In this document: piece after piece, positions 39,087 through 49,020 of the stretch
How positions within the stretch are numbered: position 1 is the first letter of the stretch
Layout of the letters: the number at the start of each line of letters is the position of its first letter
NCBI RefSeq assembly: GCF_009793355.1
Contig: NZ_WTKP01000001.1
Span: 310,001-374,000, forward strand
Direction of reading: 5' to 3'
DNA length: 64,000 nt
DNA from: Vreelandella zhuhanensis
GTDB taxonomy: Bacteria > Pseudomonadota > Gammaproteobacteria > Pseudomonadales > Halomonadaceae
Translations under genes and position numbers: made by a program
Notes under the pieces: model-generated
Databases searched by the model: none
Told to the model about the DNA's origin: nothing
What the model saw: only the letters and a program-made list of their open reading frames with translations

Positions 39087-39973
39087 GACTCTTTTTCTCT
39101 ATCCCGACCTCTATCCTGACTGCTGTCTTGCAAAGCCGGTGTTTTCCAGGTCGCTTCCATCCGGTCGAGTTGAGCTTGCAAGGCGCGGACATCATCGCGT
39201 AGCCCATGCATCTCGGCCACTTCTCCTTCCCCGCTTTCCAGCTCTATCTGAGCGCTCTCCTTCTGCATGACATCCAGCACAATCCCGATCATCATATTGA
39301 GAAAAATGAAGGCATTGAGAAAGATGAAGGTGAGAAAGAAAATCCAGCTGTAGGGGTAATCTTCCATTACCGGATACATCACCGCAGTGGCCCAACTCTC
39401 GAACGTCGCCACCTGAAACAGCGTAAGCATGGCCAGGGAAATATTGCCCCAAAGCTGTTCATCCACGTCATTGAACAGGAAACTGCCGATGGCGCCGTAG
39501 ATGTAGAAAATGATGAACATCAACAGCACTACATAACCCATGCGGGGAATCGACTTGACCAGGGCCGCCAGCAACATGCGCAGCTCAGGAATCATCGACA
39601 CCAGCCTCAGCACGCGGAAAATCCGCAGCAGGCGCGCCAGCAGCACCATCTCCGAATCATCCATGGGAATCAGACTGGCGGTGACGATCAGAAAATCGAA
39701 CACATTCCAGCCCCGCTTGAAAAAGCGCAGCAGGTTGGGCTCGGCGGCCATGCGAATCATTATCTCGATCAGGAAAAACACCGTAACCGCGATATCCAGG
39801 TACAGCAGCCACTGCTCGAAACGCGAGGTTTCCTCGTAGGTCTTGGCGCCGATCATCAGCGCTGAAACGACGATGATCGAAATCACCCCCATTTCAAACA
39901 GCTTGTTCGACCGCAGCCGCTCAAGGCGCCCCTGCCAACTGATGAAGGGCTCGTTTTTTGGCGCTTCGCTCAC
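39083..39973 (-). CDS. Bacterial voltage-gated sodium channel (NaChBac family)
   Basis: A 296-residue protein with six membrane helices, the size of BacNav channels, which assemble as tetramers. S4 is LARLLRIFRVLRLV with four Arg at every third place (114, 117, 120, 123). The pore loop has TFESWAT (190-196) with Glu192 as the probable sodium-filter ring; BacNav channels usually have TLESW, so Phe191 is a variant. S6 is FLNAFIFLNMMIGIVLDV, followed by a charged C-terminal coiled coil (about 240-275). It follows serB by 3 bp in the parE-parC-serB row. A halophile would use it in Na+ responses; the exact role is unknown. Confidence 0.9.
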   Translation of the reverse strand: MSEAPKNEPFISWQGRLERLRSNKLFEMGVISIIVVSALMIGAKTYEETSRFEQWLLYLDIAVTVFFLIEIMIRMAAEPNLLRFFKRGWNVFDFLIVTASLIPMDDSEMVLLARLLRIFRVLRLVSMIPELRMLLAALVKSIPRMGYVVLLMFIIFYIYGAIGSFLFNDVDEQLWGNISLAMLTLFQVATFESWATAVMYPVMEDYPYSWIFFLTFIFLNAFIFLNMMIGIVLDVMQKESAQIELESGEGEVAEMHGLRDDVRALQAQLDRMEATWKTPALQDSSQDRGRDREKES

Positions 39974-39976
39974 CGC

Positions 39977-41182
39977 TTACTCCTCCAGATCGACCTGACG
40001 GTAGCCGATCAAGTACAATACTGCATCGATTCCCAAGGTTGAAATCGCCTGACGTGCCTGGGCGCGTACCAGCGGCTTGGCGCGAAACGCAATCCCCAGC
40101 CCAGCCTTGGCCAGCATCTGAAGATCATTGGCGCCATCGCCGACAGCAATGGTCTGCTCCAGGCTGAAGCCTTCCCGGTGAGCAATTTCTTCCAGCAATA
40201 CCGCCTTGCGGCTGGCATCCAGTATGGGTTCACGCACCTCACCGGTGACCTTGCCGTTCTCGATGACAAGTTCGTTGGCATGAATCTCGTCGAAACCGAG
40301 CTTTTCCTGAAGATGGCGGGCGAAATAAGTAAAACCGCCGGAGAGAATCGCGGTGCGATACCCCAGGCGCTTGAGGTGGCGCATCAAGCGTTCGACTCCA
40401 TCCATGAGCGGCAGGTTCTCGGCGATATCGGCAAGCACCGATTCATCCAGGCCCTTGAGCTTACTCATGCGTTGGCGAAAACTCTGCTGGAAATCCAGCT
40501 CGCCGCGCATGGCGCGCTCGGTGATTTCCGCCACCTCATCGCCGACGCCATGGCGCCGCGCCAACTCGTCGATCACTTCAGCCTGGATCAGGGTGGAGTC
40601 CATATCGAAACACACCAGGCGACGATGACGGCGCCAAATGGAGTCCTCCTGCAGAGCGATATCCACGCCGTGCTGAGCCCCCAGTGCCAAGGCCTTTACG
40701 CGCAGGGCATCCAGGTCGACGGCTTCGCCACGCAGCCAGCATTCCACGCAAGCACCCAGTTCGGGGGTATCGCCATCCAGCGGCTCCCGGCCGGAAAGCC
40801 GATGAATCAGCTCCACCGTCAAACCGAACTCAGCAGTCAGGGCGCCTACTTCGGCCAGGATGCCGGCGGGCAGGCGTGGCGCGAGTAGCGTCAAAATCAA
40901 ACGCGGCTGGCTGGCCTCACTGCTCCAGCGATAATAATCCTCGGCACTTACCGCAATCGCTTGCACATCCAGCCCCAGGGCATCCCCGGCGTCACTGAGA
41001 GCGGCTTCAAGAGCACTGTCGTGATCCAGCCCCACCAAGGCTTCCAGTGACAGCATGCCGAACGTCACGCTCTGATTGATATCCAGAAGCCGCGCACCAC
41101 TGCCGGCCAGTGCCTTGCCCAACCCCGCCAGCTGGCCGGGACGCGCCATGCCGGTGGCGCGAATCAACAGACGTTTTGCCAT
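39977..41182 (-). CDS. serB: Phosphoserine phosphatase
   Basis: Last step of serine synthesis, from phosphoserine to serine. The 401-residue protein is the long SerB form, with two N-terminal ACT-like domains (about residues 4-75 and 92-165) and a HAD phosphatase domain. The nucleophile is Asp193 in FDMDSTL (Asp195 is the acid/base), followed by SGGF and GDGANDLQM. It starts 3 bp after the parC stop and ends 3 bp before the channel gene. Confidence 0.95.
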   Translation of the reverse strand: MAKRLLIRATGMARPGQLAGLGKALAGSGARLLDINQSVTFGMLSLEALVGLDHDSALEAALSDAGDALGLDVQAIAVSAEDYYRWSSEASQPRLILTLLAPRLPAGILAEVGALTAEFGLTVELIHRLSGREPLDGDTPELGACVECWLRGEAVDLDALRVKALALGAQHGVDIALQEDSIWRRHRRLVCFDMDSTLIQAEVIDELARRHGVGDEVAEITERAMRGELDFQQSFRQRMSKLKGLDESVLADIAENLPLMDGVERLMRHLKRLGYRTAILSGGFTYFARHLQEKLGFDEIHANELVIENGKVTGEVREPILDASRKAVLLEEIAHREGFSLEQTIAVGDGANDLQMLAKAGLGIAFRAKPLVRAQARQAISTLGIDAVLYLIGYRQVDLEE

Positions 41183-41185
41183 GGG

Positions 41186-43462
41186 TTAGTCCCCTGCCTC
41201 AATTCGATCCACTTTCTGAAAGCCACGCGGCAGTTTACTGCCTCGCCGGCCACGTTCACCGCGATAATATGCCAGATCCACTGCTTTCAAGGTCAATTTG
41301 CGCTTGCCGGCATGCAGCACCAAGGCCGCGCTCCGGGCCAGCACCGTGATATCACGCACAAATTCTTCGCGCCGCGCCGCCCTCGGCCCGGGAATATCCA
41401 GCATCTTGTTGCCCTTGCCTTTGGCCATTTGCGGCAAGTCATCCAAGGGGAACAACAGCAGACGCCCTTCGTTGGAAACCACCGCCACCCACAAGGCTCG
41501 GGCTTCGTCCTCAGCCGCGCCCTCAACTTGGGGCACCGGTACGGGTGGCAGCACATTGCACCCCTTGGGCACACTCAGCACGGCCTTGCCCGCCTTGTTC
41601 TTGCCGGTCAATGCCTCAAGCGTAGCGATAAAGCCGTAGCCACCGTCGGATGCCAGCAGGAAGCGGCTTTGCGCAGGCCCCAACATCAATCCCGTCATTT
41701 GCGCCCCGGCCGCCACATTGGCCCGGCCGGTCACCGGTTCGCCCTGGCCGCGCGCACTGGGCAGGTTATGTGCTGCCAAGGTATAGGCGCGGCCGGTGTC
41801 ATCGAGCAGCACCAAGGGTTGGTTGGTCTTGCCACGAGCGACCAGGTGAAAGCGATCCCCGGCCTTGTACGAAAGCCCTTCGGGGTCGATATCATGGCCC
41901 TTGGCGGCGCGAATCCAGCCCTTTTCCGAGAGCACCACGGTGATCGGATCGGCACCCAGCAATTCCACTTCGGAAAGCGCCCTGGAATCTTCACGTTCGA
42001 CCAGCGGCGAACGGCGTGCATCGCCATGCTCCTTGCCTGCCGCGCGAATTTCCTTCTCGATCAGGTTGGTCAGTTTGGCTTCGCTGCCGAGCAAGGCGCT
42101 CAAGCGCTTACGCTCCGCTTCCAGCTCATCCTGCTCACCGCGAATCTTCATTTCCTCGAGCTTAGCGAGATGGCGCAGGCGCAGCTCCAAAATCGCTTCG
42201 GCCTGACGATCGGAAAGCGCGAATGCCTCTATCAGTTGTGCCTTGGGCTCGTCTTCTTCGCGAATGATCCGAATGACCTCGTCGAGACTGAGGTAGGCGA
42301 TCAGCAAGCCTTCCAGAAGGTGCAGGCGATCTTCCACCTTGCTCAGCCGATGCTCGAGACGCCGACGCACCGTGCTACGGCGAAAACGTAGCCATTCTCC
42401 CAGCATGGCGGGTAGCGACATGACGCTTGGTCGGCCGTCCAGCCCGATCACGTTCATGTTGACGCGAACACTCTTTTCCAGATCGGTGGTGGCGAAGAGG
42501 TGCGCCATCAGCGCCTCGACATCCACACGATTGGAACGCGGCTCGATCACCAGGCGAGTGGGTTCTTCGTGGGTCGATTCATCGCGCAGGTCAGCCACCA
42601 TGGGCAGCTTCTTGGCATTCATCTGGGCGGCGATCTGTTCCAGAATCTTGGCGCCGCTGACCTGGTGCGGCAGCGAGGTGATCACGATATGGCTGTCTTC
42701 GCGCACATAACGCCCACGCAGTTTCACCGAACCACGCCCGCTTTCGTAAAGCTTTTTCAGATCGCTGGGGGGCGTGATGATTTCCGCATCGGTGGGGAAA
42801 TCCGGCGCCGGCAGGTATTCCATCAAATCCGTGGTGGTTGCCTCGGGATTGCGCAGAAGATGACAGGTCGCCTCCACCACTTCGGACACATTATGCGGTG
42901 GAATATCAGTGGCCATGCCCACGGCGATACCGGTGCCGCCGTTGAGCAACACATGCGGCAAGCGTGCCGGTAACACTACCGGCTCATTCATGGTGCCATC
43001 GAAATTGGGCGTCCAGTCCACCGTGCCCTGGCCGAGTTCAGCCAGCAATACTTCGGCGAACCGGGAAAGCTTGGCTTCGGTATAGCGCATGGCGGCGAAC
43101 GACTTGGGATCGTCCGGACTCCCCCAGTTGCCCTGGCCATCTACCAGTGGATAACGATAACTGAAGGGTTGCGCCATCAATACCATGGCTTCATAGCAGG
43201 CGCTGTCACCGTGCGGGTGAAACTTGCCCAGTACATCGCCCACGGTGCGCGCCGATTTCTTGTATTTGGCGTTGGCGCTCAACGCCAGTTCGCGCATGGC
43301 ATAAATGATACGCCGCTGCACCGGCTTCATGCCGTCGCCGATATTGGGCAAGGCCCGATCCAGAATCACGTACATCGAATAGTCGAGGTACGCCTTTTCG
43401 GTGTAGTCCCGCAGGGAAAGACGTTCGACGTCACCCTCCGCCACTTGAATATCCATTACCAT
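41186..43462 (-). CDS. parC: DNA topoisomerase IV subunit A
   Basis: Cleaves and rejoins DNA to decatenate sister chromosomes. The 758-residue protein has the ParC/GyrA breakage-reunion domain with the catalytic Tyr127 in [11 protein letters not shown] and the quinolone-region HGDSACYEA, with the susceptible-type Ser87 and Glu91 (E. coli Ser80 and Glu84). The length and the poor conservation of the GyrA-box in the C-terminal propeller point to ParC. It begins 6 bp after the parE stop. A later ATG (third codon) could also be the start. Confidence 0.95.
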   Translation of the reverse strand: MVMDIQVAEGDVERLSLRDYTEKAYLDYSMYVILDRALPNIGDGMKPVQRRIIYAMRELALSANAKYKKSARTVGDVLGKFHPHGDSACYEAMVLMAQPFSYRYPLVDGQGNWGSPDDPKSFAAMRYTEAKLSRFAEVLLAELGQGTVDWTPNFDGTMNEPVVLPARLPHVLLNGGTGIAVGMATDIPPHNVSEVVEATCHLLRNPEATTTDLMEYLPAPDFPTDAEIITPPSDLKKLYESGRGSVKLRGRYVREDSHIVITSLPHQVSGAKILEQIAAQMNAKKLPMVADLRDESTHEEPTRLVIEPRSNRVDVEALMAHLFATTDLEKSVRVNMNVIGLDGRPSVMSLPAMLGEWLRFRRSTVRRRLEHRLSKVEDRLHLLEGLLIAYLSLDEVIRIIREEDEPKAQLIEAFALSDRQAEAILELRLRHLAKLEEMKIRGEQDELEAERKRLSALLGSEAKLTNLIEKEIRAAGKEHGDARRSPLVEREDSRALSEVELLGADPITVVLSEKGWIRAAKGHDIDPEGLSYKAGDRFHLVARGKTNQPLVLLDDTGRAYTLAAHNLPSARGQGEPVTGRANVAAGAQMTGLMLGPAQSRFLLASDGGYGFIATLEALTGKNKAGKAVLSVPKGCNVLPPVPVPQVEGAAEDEARALWVAVVSNEGRLLLFPLDDLPQMAKGKGNKMLDIPGPRAARREEFVRDITVLARSAALVLHAGKRKLTLKAVDLAYYRGERGRRGSKLPRGFQKVDRIEAGD

Positions 43463-43468
43463 GAATCG

Positions 43469-45358
43469 TTAGACCTCGATATCTGCCAGGTTGCCGTAAT
43501 CTTCCAGCCAGCGCTTGCGGTCGCTGGCGCGCTTCTTGGCCAGCAGCATGTCCATCATTTCCATGGTGCCATCGCCAACTTCCCGGGTAAGTTGCACCAA
43601 TCGGCGGGTATCCACCGCCATGGTGGTTTCACGCAACTGCAGCGGGCTCATCTCACCCAATCCCTTGAAACGCTGGACGTTGGGCGTGCCACGCTTTTTC
43701 TCCAGCTTCTTGAGAATCGCCGCCTTTTCGCTTTCATCCAGGGCGTAATGCACTTCTTTACCCAGATCGATGCGATACAACGGCGGCATGGCCACGAAAA
43801 CGTGACCGGCATCCACCAGTGCGGGAAAGTGGCGCACGAACAGCGCGCACAGCAAGGTGGCGATATGCAGGCCGTCGGAGTCGGCATCCGCCAGAATACA
43901 GAGCTTGTGATAACGCAGCTTTTCCAGATTGGTGCTTCCCGGGTCGGCGCCAATCGCCACGGCGATATCATGCACTTCCTGGGAGCCGTAGATGTCGTGA
44001 GTCTCGACTTCCCAGGTATTGAGTATCTTGCCACGCAGCGGCAGGATCGCCTGAGTCTCGCGGTTACGCGCCTGCTTGGCGCTGCCGCCGGCGCTGTCGC
44101 CCTCGACCAGAAACAGCTCGCCCTGGGAGGGGTCCTGGCTGGAGCAGTCCGCCAGCTTGCCGGGCAAGGCGGGCCCCGACGTGACCTTCTTGCGCGCCAC
44201 TTTCTTGGCTTTTTTCTGACGCTTCTGGGCAGCATTGATCACCAGCTCGGCCAGCGCCTCGGCCTGGTCGACATGATGATTGAGCCACAGCGAAAAGGCA
44301 TCCTTGAGCACGCCGCCCACGAAGCCGGCAATGGTGCGCGATGACAACCGCTCCTTGGTCTGGCCGGCGAACTGGGGGTCGAGCATCTTCACCGAGAGCA
44401 CAAACGAAGCCCGCTCCCACAGATCATCGGCAGTGAGTTTGATGCCTCGCGGCAACAGGCTGCGAAACTCACAGAACTCGCGCAGCGCATCGAGAAGCCC
44501 GGCCCGAAAGCCATTGACGTGGGTGCCACCCTGGGGTGTGGGAATCAGGTTGACGTAGCTTTCGGTGAGCGGCTCGCCACCTTCCGGCAGCCACTGGATC
44601 GCCCAGTCGACGCCATGCTCATCGTCGCTGAAATGCCCGACAAAGGGCTCCGCCGGCAATACCTCATAGCCATCGGTTGCCTGGGCCAGATAGTCGCGCA
44701 AGCCATCGGCGTATTCCCAGACGGTATCGTTGCCTTCGGCGTCACGCAACGTGACCTTGAGGCCGGGGCATAACACCGCCTTGGCGCGCAATAAATGGCG
44801 TAAACGAACCAGGGAAATTTTGGGGCTATCGAAATAGCTCACATCCGGCCAGAAGCGCACCAGGGTGCCGGTCATGCGCTTGGGGGCCTTGCCGATCAGT
44901 TCCAGCTCACGGACTTTTTCCCCGTGCTCGAAGGCGATGGCATGTCGCTCGCCGTTACGTACCACTTCCACTTCCAGACGCGTGGAGAGCGCATTGACCA
45001 CCGAAACCCCCACCCCATGCAAGCCGCCGGAAAAGCGATAGCTGGAGGAGGAGAACTTGCCGCCGGAATGCAGCTTGGTCAAGATCAGTTCCACCCCGGA
45101 GACACCGTGCTCAGGGTGAAGATCGATCGGCATGCCGCGCCCGTTATCGCGTACCTCTACCCCACCATCCTCATGCAGTACCACATCGAGCTCGGTGGCA
45201 TGACCGGCCAGGGCTTCATCGACACTGTTGTCGATGACCTCCTGAACCATGTGATTGGGCCGGGAGGTATCGGTATACATGCCGGGACGCTTGCGCACGG
45301 GCTCGAGCCCGGACAGGACTTCAATAGCGCTGGCACTGTAGGCATCGTACTGGGTCAT
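43469..45358 (-). CDS. parE: DNA topoisomerase IV subunit B
   Basis: ATPase subunit of topoisomerase IV. The 629-residue protein has the GHKL ATPase domain (VIDNSVDEAL, VRDNGRGMPID), the RPGMYTD segment typical of ParE, and the TOPRIM domain with EGDSAGGSAK and LADADSDG. The length equals ParE (630 in E. coli), not GyrB (about 800). It is the first gene of the parE-parC-serB-channel row; pgi, about 150 bp upstream, is on the same strand. Confidence 0.95.
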   Translation of the reverse strand: MTQYDAYSASAIEVLSGLEPVRKRPGMYTDTSRPNHMVQEVIDNSVDEALAGHATELDVVLHEDGGVEVRDNGRGMPIDLHPEHGVSGVELILTKLHSGGKFSSSSYRFSGGLHGVGVSVVNALSTRLEVEVVRNGERHAIAFEHGEKVRELELIGKAPKRMTGTLVRFWPDVSYFDSPKISLVRLRHLLRAKAVLCPGLKVTLRDAEGNDTVWEYADGLRDYLAQATDGYEVLPAEPFVGHFSDDEHGVDWAIQWLPEGGEPLTESYVNLIPTPQGGTHVNGFRAGLLDALREFCEFRSLLPRGIKLTADDLWERASFVLSVKMLDPQFAGQTKERLSSRTIAGFVGGVLKDAFSLWLNHHVDQAEALAELVINAAQKRQKKAKKVARKKVTSGPALPGKLADCSSQDPSQGELFLVEGDSAGGSAKQARNRETQAILPLRGKILNTWEVETHDIYGSQEVHDIAVAIGADPGSTNLEKLRYHKLCILADADSDGLHIATLLCALFVRHFPALVDAGHVFVAMPPLYRIDLGKEVHYALDESEKAAILKKLEKKRGTPNVQRFKGLGEMSPLQLRETTMAVDTRRLVQLTREVGDGTMEMMDMLLAKKRASDRKRWLEDYGNLADIEV

Positions 45359-45476
45359 GTAAGACGTTTCCTGAAGGGTAAATCCACTCGTGCAAACGCA
45401 GAAACGCCGGCCTGGCTACGCACAAGCGCAACCGGGAGCACCGGCGCTCATCTCAGGCCGCACAGCATAGCGAAAA

Positions 45477-45490
45477 GCTGTATATACAGC
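45477..45490. other. 14-bp perfect palindrome in the pgi-parE gap
   Basis: gctgtatatacagc lies about 120 bp upstream of the parE start and 16 bp after the pgi stop. It resembles half of a LexA site but has only 4 bp between CTGT and ACAG instead of 8. It may be an operator of an unidentified regulator. Confidence 0.35.
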
Positions 45491-45506
45491 CAGAGGGCAA
45501 GTCACG

Positions 45507-47192
45507 TCATTCGTGATCCTCGGCTGCCCAGAAGGCTTCGATCAATCCACGACTGGAGGCATCCAGGCTTTGAATATCGCCATCATGTTCCAGGATTTTT
45601 TGAGTTTCACCGGCAATTTTCTTGCCCAGTTCCACCCCCCATTGATCGAATGGATTGATATCCCAGATCATCGCCTGGACGAACACCTTGTGTTCATACA
45701 TGGCAATCAAGGCCCCTAACGTTGACGGGGTCAGCTTGTCGAGCAGCACCGTGGTGGAAGGCTGGTTGCCACGATAGCGCTTATGCTGCGGACGCGGGCC
45801 ATCGTCATCAAGGGCGTCGTCACCCAGCATCAGCACCCGTGACTGAGCGAAGCAATTGGACAGCGCCAAGCGGTGCTGTGCCTTGAGATGCGCCCGAGTG
45901 TCACGGTTTTCGACTTCATCATAACGCCGCACAGGAGCGATGAAGTCGCACACTACCGGCTGGGTCCCCTGATGCAACAGCTGATAGAAGGCATGCTGGG
46001 CATTGGGGCCGAGCTGGCCCCATAGTACAGGGCAAGTGGAGTAATTGATTGGATTTCCCTGGCGCGTGACCGACTTGCCGTTGGACTCCATTTCCAGCTG
46101 CTCGAGGTAGGCGGCGAAATACTCCAGGCGACCATCGTAAGGCAGTATCGAATGGGCCCGAATATCCAGAAAATTGACATTCCAGATACCCGCCAGCGCA
46201 AGCAGCACCGGCATGTTGTCCGCCAGGGGTGCCTTGGCGAAGTGCTCATCCATGGCATGGGCACCGGCCAACAACTCATGGAAATTGGCCATGCCTACCA
46301 CCAGGGCGATCGGTAGCCCGATAGCCCCCCACAACGAATAACGCCCTCCCACCCAGTCCCAGAACCTGAGCTGATGAGCCGGGGCGACGCCCCATTCGCT
46401 CATTTTTTTCGGGCAGGCGGAAACACCGATAAAGTGCTGACGTACCACCAATTCCGCACTTGCCGACATGCTTCCATACCGGCCGAGGCGGTTGGTCAGC
46501 CAGTCGCGAGCGGTACTGGCGTTGGACAGGGTATCGATGGTGGTGAACGATTTCGAAGACAGCACGAAGAGCGTGGTTTCCGGGTTGAAACGACTCAGAT
46601 AGTCCGCCATCTGCGAGCCATCCATGGTCGATGCGAAATGCACCTCGATCGGATGGACGTCCTCGGGGCGAAAGTCAGCCAACGCATGGGTCACCATCAA
46701 GGGCCCCAGATCGGAGCCGCCCACCCCAAGGTTGACCACGTCCTCGATCGGCTTGCCGGTCGCGCCGCGCCATTGCCCGGCATGCAGCCTTTCCACCAGC
46801 TCCGCCATACGCGCCAGGCTTTCATGCACCGCCGGCACCACGTCTTCGCCGTCCACCACCAAGCTGGCATCGCGGGGCAAACGCAGAGCAGTATGCAACG
46901 CTGGGCGATTTTCACTGGTATTGACCCTTTTACCGCTCAAAAGCGCTTGAATCGCCCCTCGCACCCCGGCCTCTTCGGCCAAGGCCAACAAATGTTCCAG
47001 CGTATCCTCATCCCAGCGTTGCTTGGAAAGATCCAGCGTCAGACCTGCGACTTGCCGGGTAAAGCATTGCCAGCGGCCAGGGTCGTCGCCGAACAAGGTT
47101 TTCAGATGGACATGTTTGAGTTGGTTGGCGTGGGTACGCAGGGTTTGCCAGGCAGGCAATGTATCAGGAGTAGCGCTTGATGCTGAGGCCAT
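45507..47192 (-). CDS. pgi: Glucose-6-phosphate isomerase
   Basis: Interconverts glucose-6-phosphate and fructose-6-phosphate in glycolysis and gluconeogenesis. The 561-residue protein has VNLGVGGSDLGP, the phosphate-binding SSKSFTT, signature GGRYSLWGAIG and the C-terminal INPFDQWGVELGK, all in the family order. I start at the ATG at 47192, which has GGAGA 5 bp upstream; an earlier in-frame ATG at 47279 would overlap the divergent cmoA start. It is divergent from cmoA across about 85 bp. Confidence 0.96.
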   Translation of the reverse strand: MASASSATPDTLPAWQTLRTHANQLKHVHLKTLFGDDPGRWQCFTRQVAGLTLDLSKQRWDEDTLEHLLALAEEAGVRGAIQALLSGKRVNTSENRPALHTALRLPRDASLVVDGEDVVPAVHESLARMAELVERLHAGQWRGATGKPIEDVVNLGVGGSDLGPLMVTHALADFRPEDVHPIEVHFASTMDGSQMADYLSRFNPETTLFVLSSKSFTTIDTLSNASTARDWLTNRLGRYGSMSASAELVVRQHFIGVSACPKKMSEWGVAPAHQLRFWDWVGGRYSLWGAIGLPIALVVGMANFHELLAGAHAMDEHFAKAPLADNMPVLLALAGIWNVNFLDIRAHSILPYDGRLEYFAAYLEQLEMESNGKSVTRQGNPINYSTCPVLWGQLGPNAQHAFYQLLHQGTQPVVCDFIAPVRRYDEVENRDTRAHLKAQHRLALSNCFAQSRVLMLGDDALDDDGPRPQHKRYRGNQPSTTVLLDKLTPSTLGALIAMYEHKVFVQAMIWDINPFDQWGVELGKKIAGETQKILEHDGDIQSLDASSRGLIEAFWAAEDHE

Positions 47193-47277
47193 GATTGTCT
47201 CCAAAGGCTTCGATCCGTGCAGCCGGGTCTTGGGGCGCGTAAAATACCTCTCCCCCAATCCAAATTCCGGCTTATCC

Positions 47278-48021
47278 ATGAGTGATGCATCTTACCGTGA
47301 CGCCATCTTTTCGACACCCCTAGACCGGGTGGCCCGCTTTTCTTTCGATGAGCAGGTAGTGGCGTGTTTCCCCGACATGATCCGCCGTTCAGTACCCGGT
47401 TACGGCCAGATACTGGGCATGTTGAGCTTAATCGCCCAACGCCATTTGCGCCATGGCGCCCAGGTGTACGACCTGGGGTGCTCTCTCGGCGCCTCTGGCC
47501 TGGCGCTGGCCGGGCAACTCAGCCCCGATGCGTTTCGCTACACGGGCCTGGACCTTTCCCCGGCGATGGTCGAACGTGCCCGGCAAACCTTCGAGACGGA
47601 ATGTCCCGATCATCGCATGCAGGTAGTGGAAAGTGATATCCGTCGTTTCGACTACCAGCCTTGCGGTATGCTGATTCTCAACTTCACCCTGCAGTTCCTG
47701 CCCCCACAGGATCGCGACGCCCTGCTTGCGCGATTATATGACTGCCTGGAACCCGGCGGGGTCTTGCTGCTTTCGGAAAAGATCATCGACGCCGACGAGC
47801 GCGATAATGCCTGGCGGGTGGAACGTTATCATGACTTCAAGCGTGCCAACGGCTACAGCGACATGGAAATCAGCCAGAAGCGCACCGCCCTGGAAAACGT
47901 CCTGGTGCCGGACAGCCTCGACGCTCATCATGCGCGCCTGAAAAATGCCGGTTTCACGCGCTCTCTGACCTGGTTTCAATACATGAATTTCGCCTCGCTG
48001 ATCGCCTTCAAGGAAGCCTGA
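47278..48021 (+). CDS. cmoA: Carboxy-S-adenosyl-L-methionine synthase
   Basis: Makes carboxy-SAM from SAM and prephenate for tRNA wobble cmo5U. The 247-residue protein has the class I methyltransferase motif VYDLGCSLGASGLAL and the CmoA-typical start YRDAIFSTPLDRVARFSFDE; LNFTLQFLPP and LSEKIIDAD are also shared with CmoA. The ATG at 47278 fits the family start; a longer frame that opens at 47023 lies antisense in pgi and is not used. CmoB follows with one base between the genes. Confidence 0.95.
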   Translation: MSDASYRDAIFSTPLDRVARFSFDEQVVACFPDMIRRSVPGYGQILGMLSLIAQRHLRHGAQVYDLGCSLGASGLALAGQLSPDAFRYTGLDLSPAMVERARQTFETECPDHRMQVVESDIRRFDYQPCGMLILNFTLQFLPPQDRDALLARLYDCLEPGGVLLLSEKIIDADERDNAWRVERYHDFKRANGYSDMEISQKRTALENVLVPDSLDAHHARLKNAGFTRSLTWFQYMNFASLIAFKEA

Positions 48022-48022
48022 C

Positions 48023-49018
48023 GTGCCGATACCTCCCGCTCACCGCCCTCTGTACCAGGCGTTTGTCGACCAGGGCCTGGATAGCTGGCTTGCCCGGCTA
48101 CCCGAGCAGCTCGCCCATGGCCTGGACCGCAAGCGTTTCGGCGACCTGCCCGCCTGGGAGAAAGCCGTGGCCAAGCTTCCTCAGCTGCCCTTGACGCGGG
48201 ATGTCCACCTGAACGCCGATACCGTCACGGTAGAGCTTCCACTTTCCGACAGCCAGCGCCGCCAGTGCGACAACCTGCTGAGAAAATTGGCTCCCTGGCG
48301 TAAAGGCCCTTACCGCCTGGGCGGTATCCATATCGATACCGAATGGCGCTCGGACTGGAAATGGCAGCGTGTGGCCCCGCACCTGGCAACGCTGAAACAT
48401 CGCAAGGTGCTGGATGTGGGCGGCGGTAGCGGTTACCACGCCTGGCGCATGGCGGGAGAAGGCGCTGACTTCGTGTTGGTGATCGACCCCTCGCCACGCT
48501 TTTTCTGGCAATTCCAGGCGGTGCGCCACTTTATCGGTGATGCCGACAATGGACGCACGCATTTTCTGCCGGTGGGCATCGAGGACGTTCCCGAAAAACT
48601 GGCGTTTTTCGATACGGTATTTTCCATGGGCGTGCTCTACCACCGCCCTTCACCGTTGGAGCATTTGCAACAATTGAAGGATGCCCTGCGCCCCGGCGGT
48701 GAAATGGTGCTGGAAACCTTGGTCGTGGAAGGCGACGTCACCACGGTGCTGTTGCCCGGCGAGCGCTACGCCGCCATGCCCAACGTCTACTTTTTGCCCT
48801 CTTCCCAAGCGTTGTGTCAGTGGATCGAGCGCTGTGGATTCGACAATGTGCGCGTGGTCGACGAAGCAACGACCCGCCTGGATGAACAGCGCGCCACCGA
48901 CTGGATGACGTTTCAGTCGCTTGAAGACTTTCTCGACCCTAATGACCCTAGCCGCACGCTGGAAGGTTACCCGGCACCCCGCCGTGCGGTGGTGATCGCC
49001 AACAAGCCTAGCGCCTGA
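48023..49018 (+). CDS. cmoB: tRNA U34 carboxymethyltransferase
   Basis: Transfers the carboxymethyl group of carboxy-SAM to 5-hydroxyuridine-34 of tRNA. The 331-residue protein has an N-terminal helical domain, then the methyltransferase motif LDVGGGSGYHAWRM and GVLYHRPSPLEHL, typical of CmoB. The start is a GTG at 48023, one base after the cmoA stop, with AAGGA 10 bp upstream. It is convergent with the next gene, with 2 bp between the stops. Confidence 0.95.
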   Translation: MPIPPAHRPLYQAFVDQGLDSWLARLPEQLAHGLDRKRFGDLPAWEKAVAKLPQLPLTRDVHLNADTVTVELPLSDSQRRQCDNLLRKLAPWRKGPYRLGGIHIDTEWRSDWKWQRVAPHLATLKHRKVLDVGGGSGYHAWRMAGEGADFVLVIDPSPRFFWQFQAVRHFIGDADNGRTHFLPVGIEDVPEKLAFFDTVFSMGVLYHRPSPLEHLQQLKDALRPGGEMVLETLVVEGDVTTVLLPGERYAAMPNVYFLPSSQALCQWIERCGFDNVRVVDEATTRLDEQRATDWMTFQSLEDFLDPNDPSRTLEGYPAPRRAVVIANKPSA

Positions 49019-49020
49019 GC

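Noticed and set aside
41312-42391. Long open frame antisense to parC
   Set aside because: It mirrors the codon pattern of parC on the other strand, has no ribosome site and no recognisable domain.
45477-45490. LexA box at the pgi-parE gap
   Set aside because: CTGT and ACAG are 4 bp apart, not 8 as in the E. coli type site; kept only as an unassigned palindrome.
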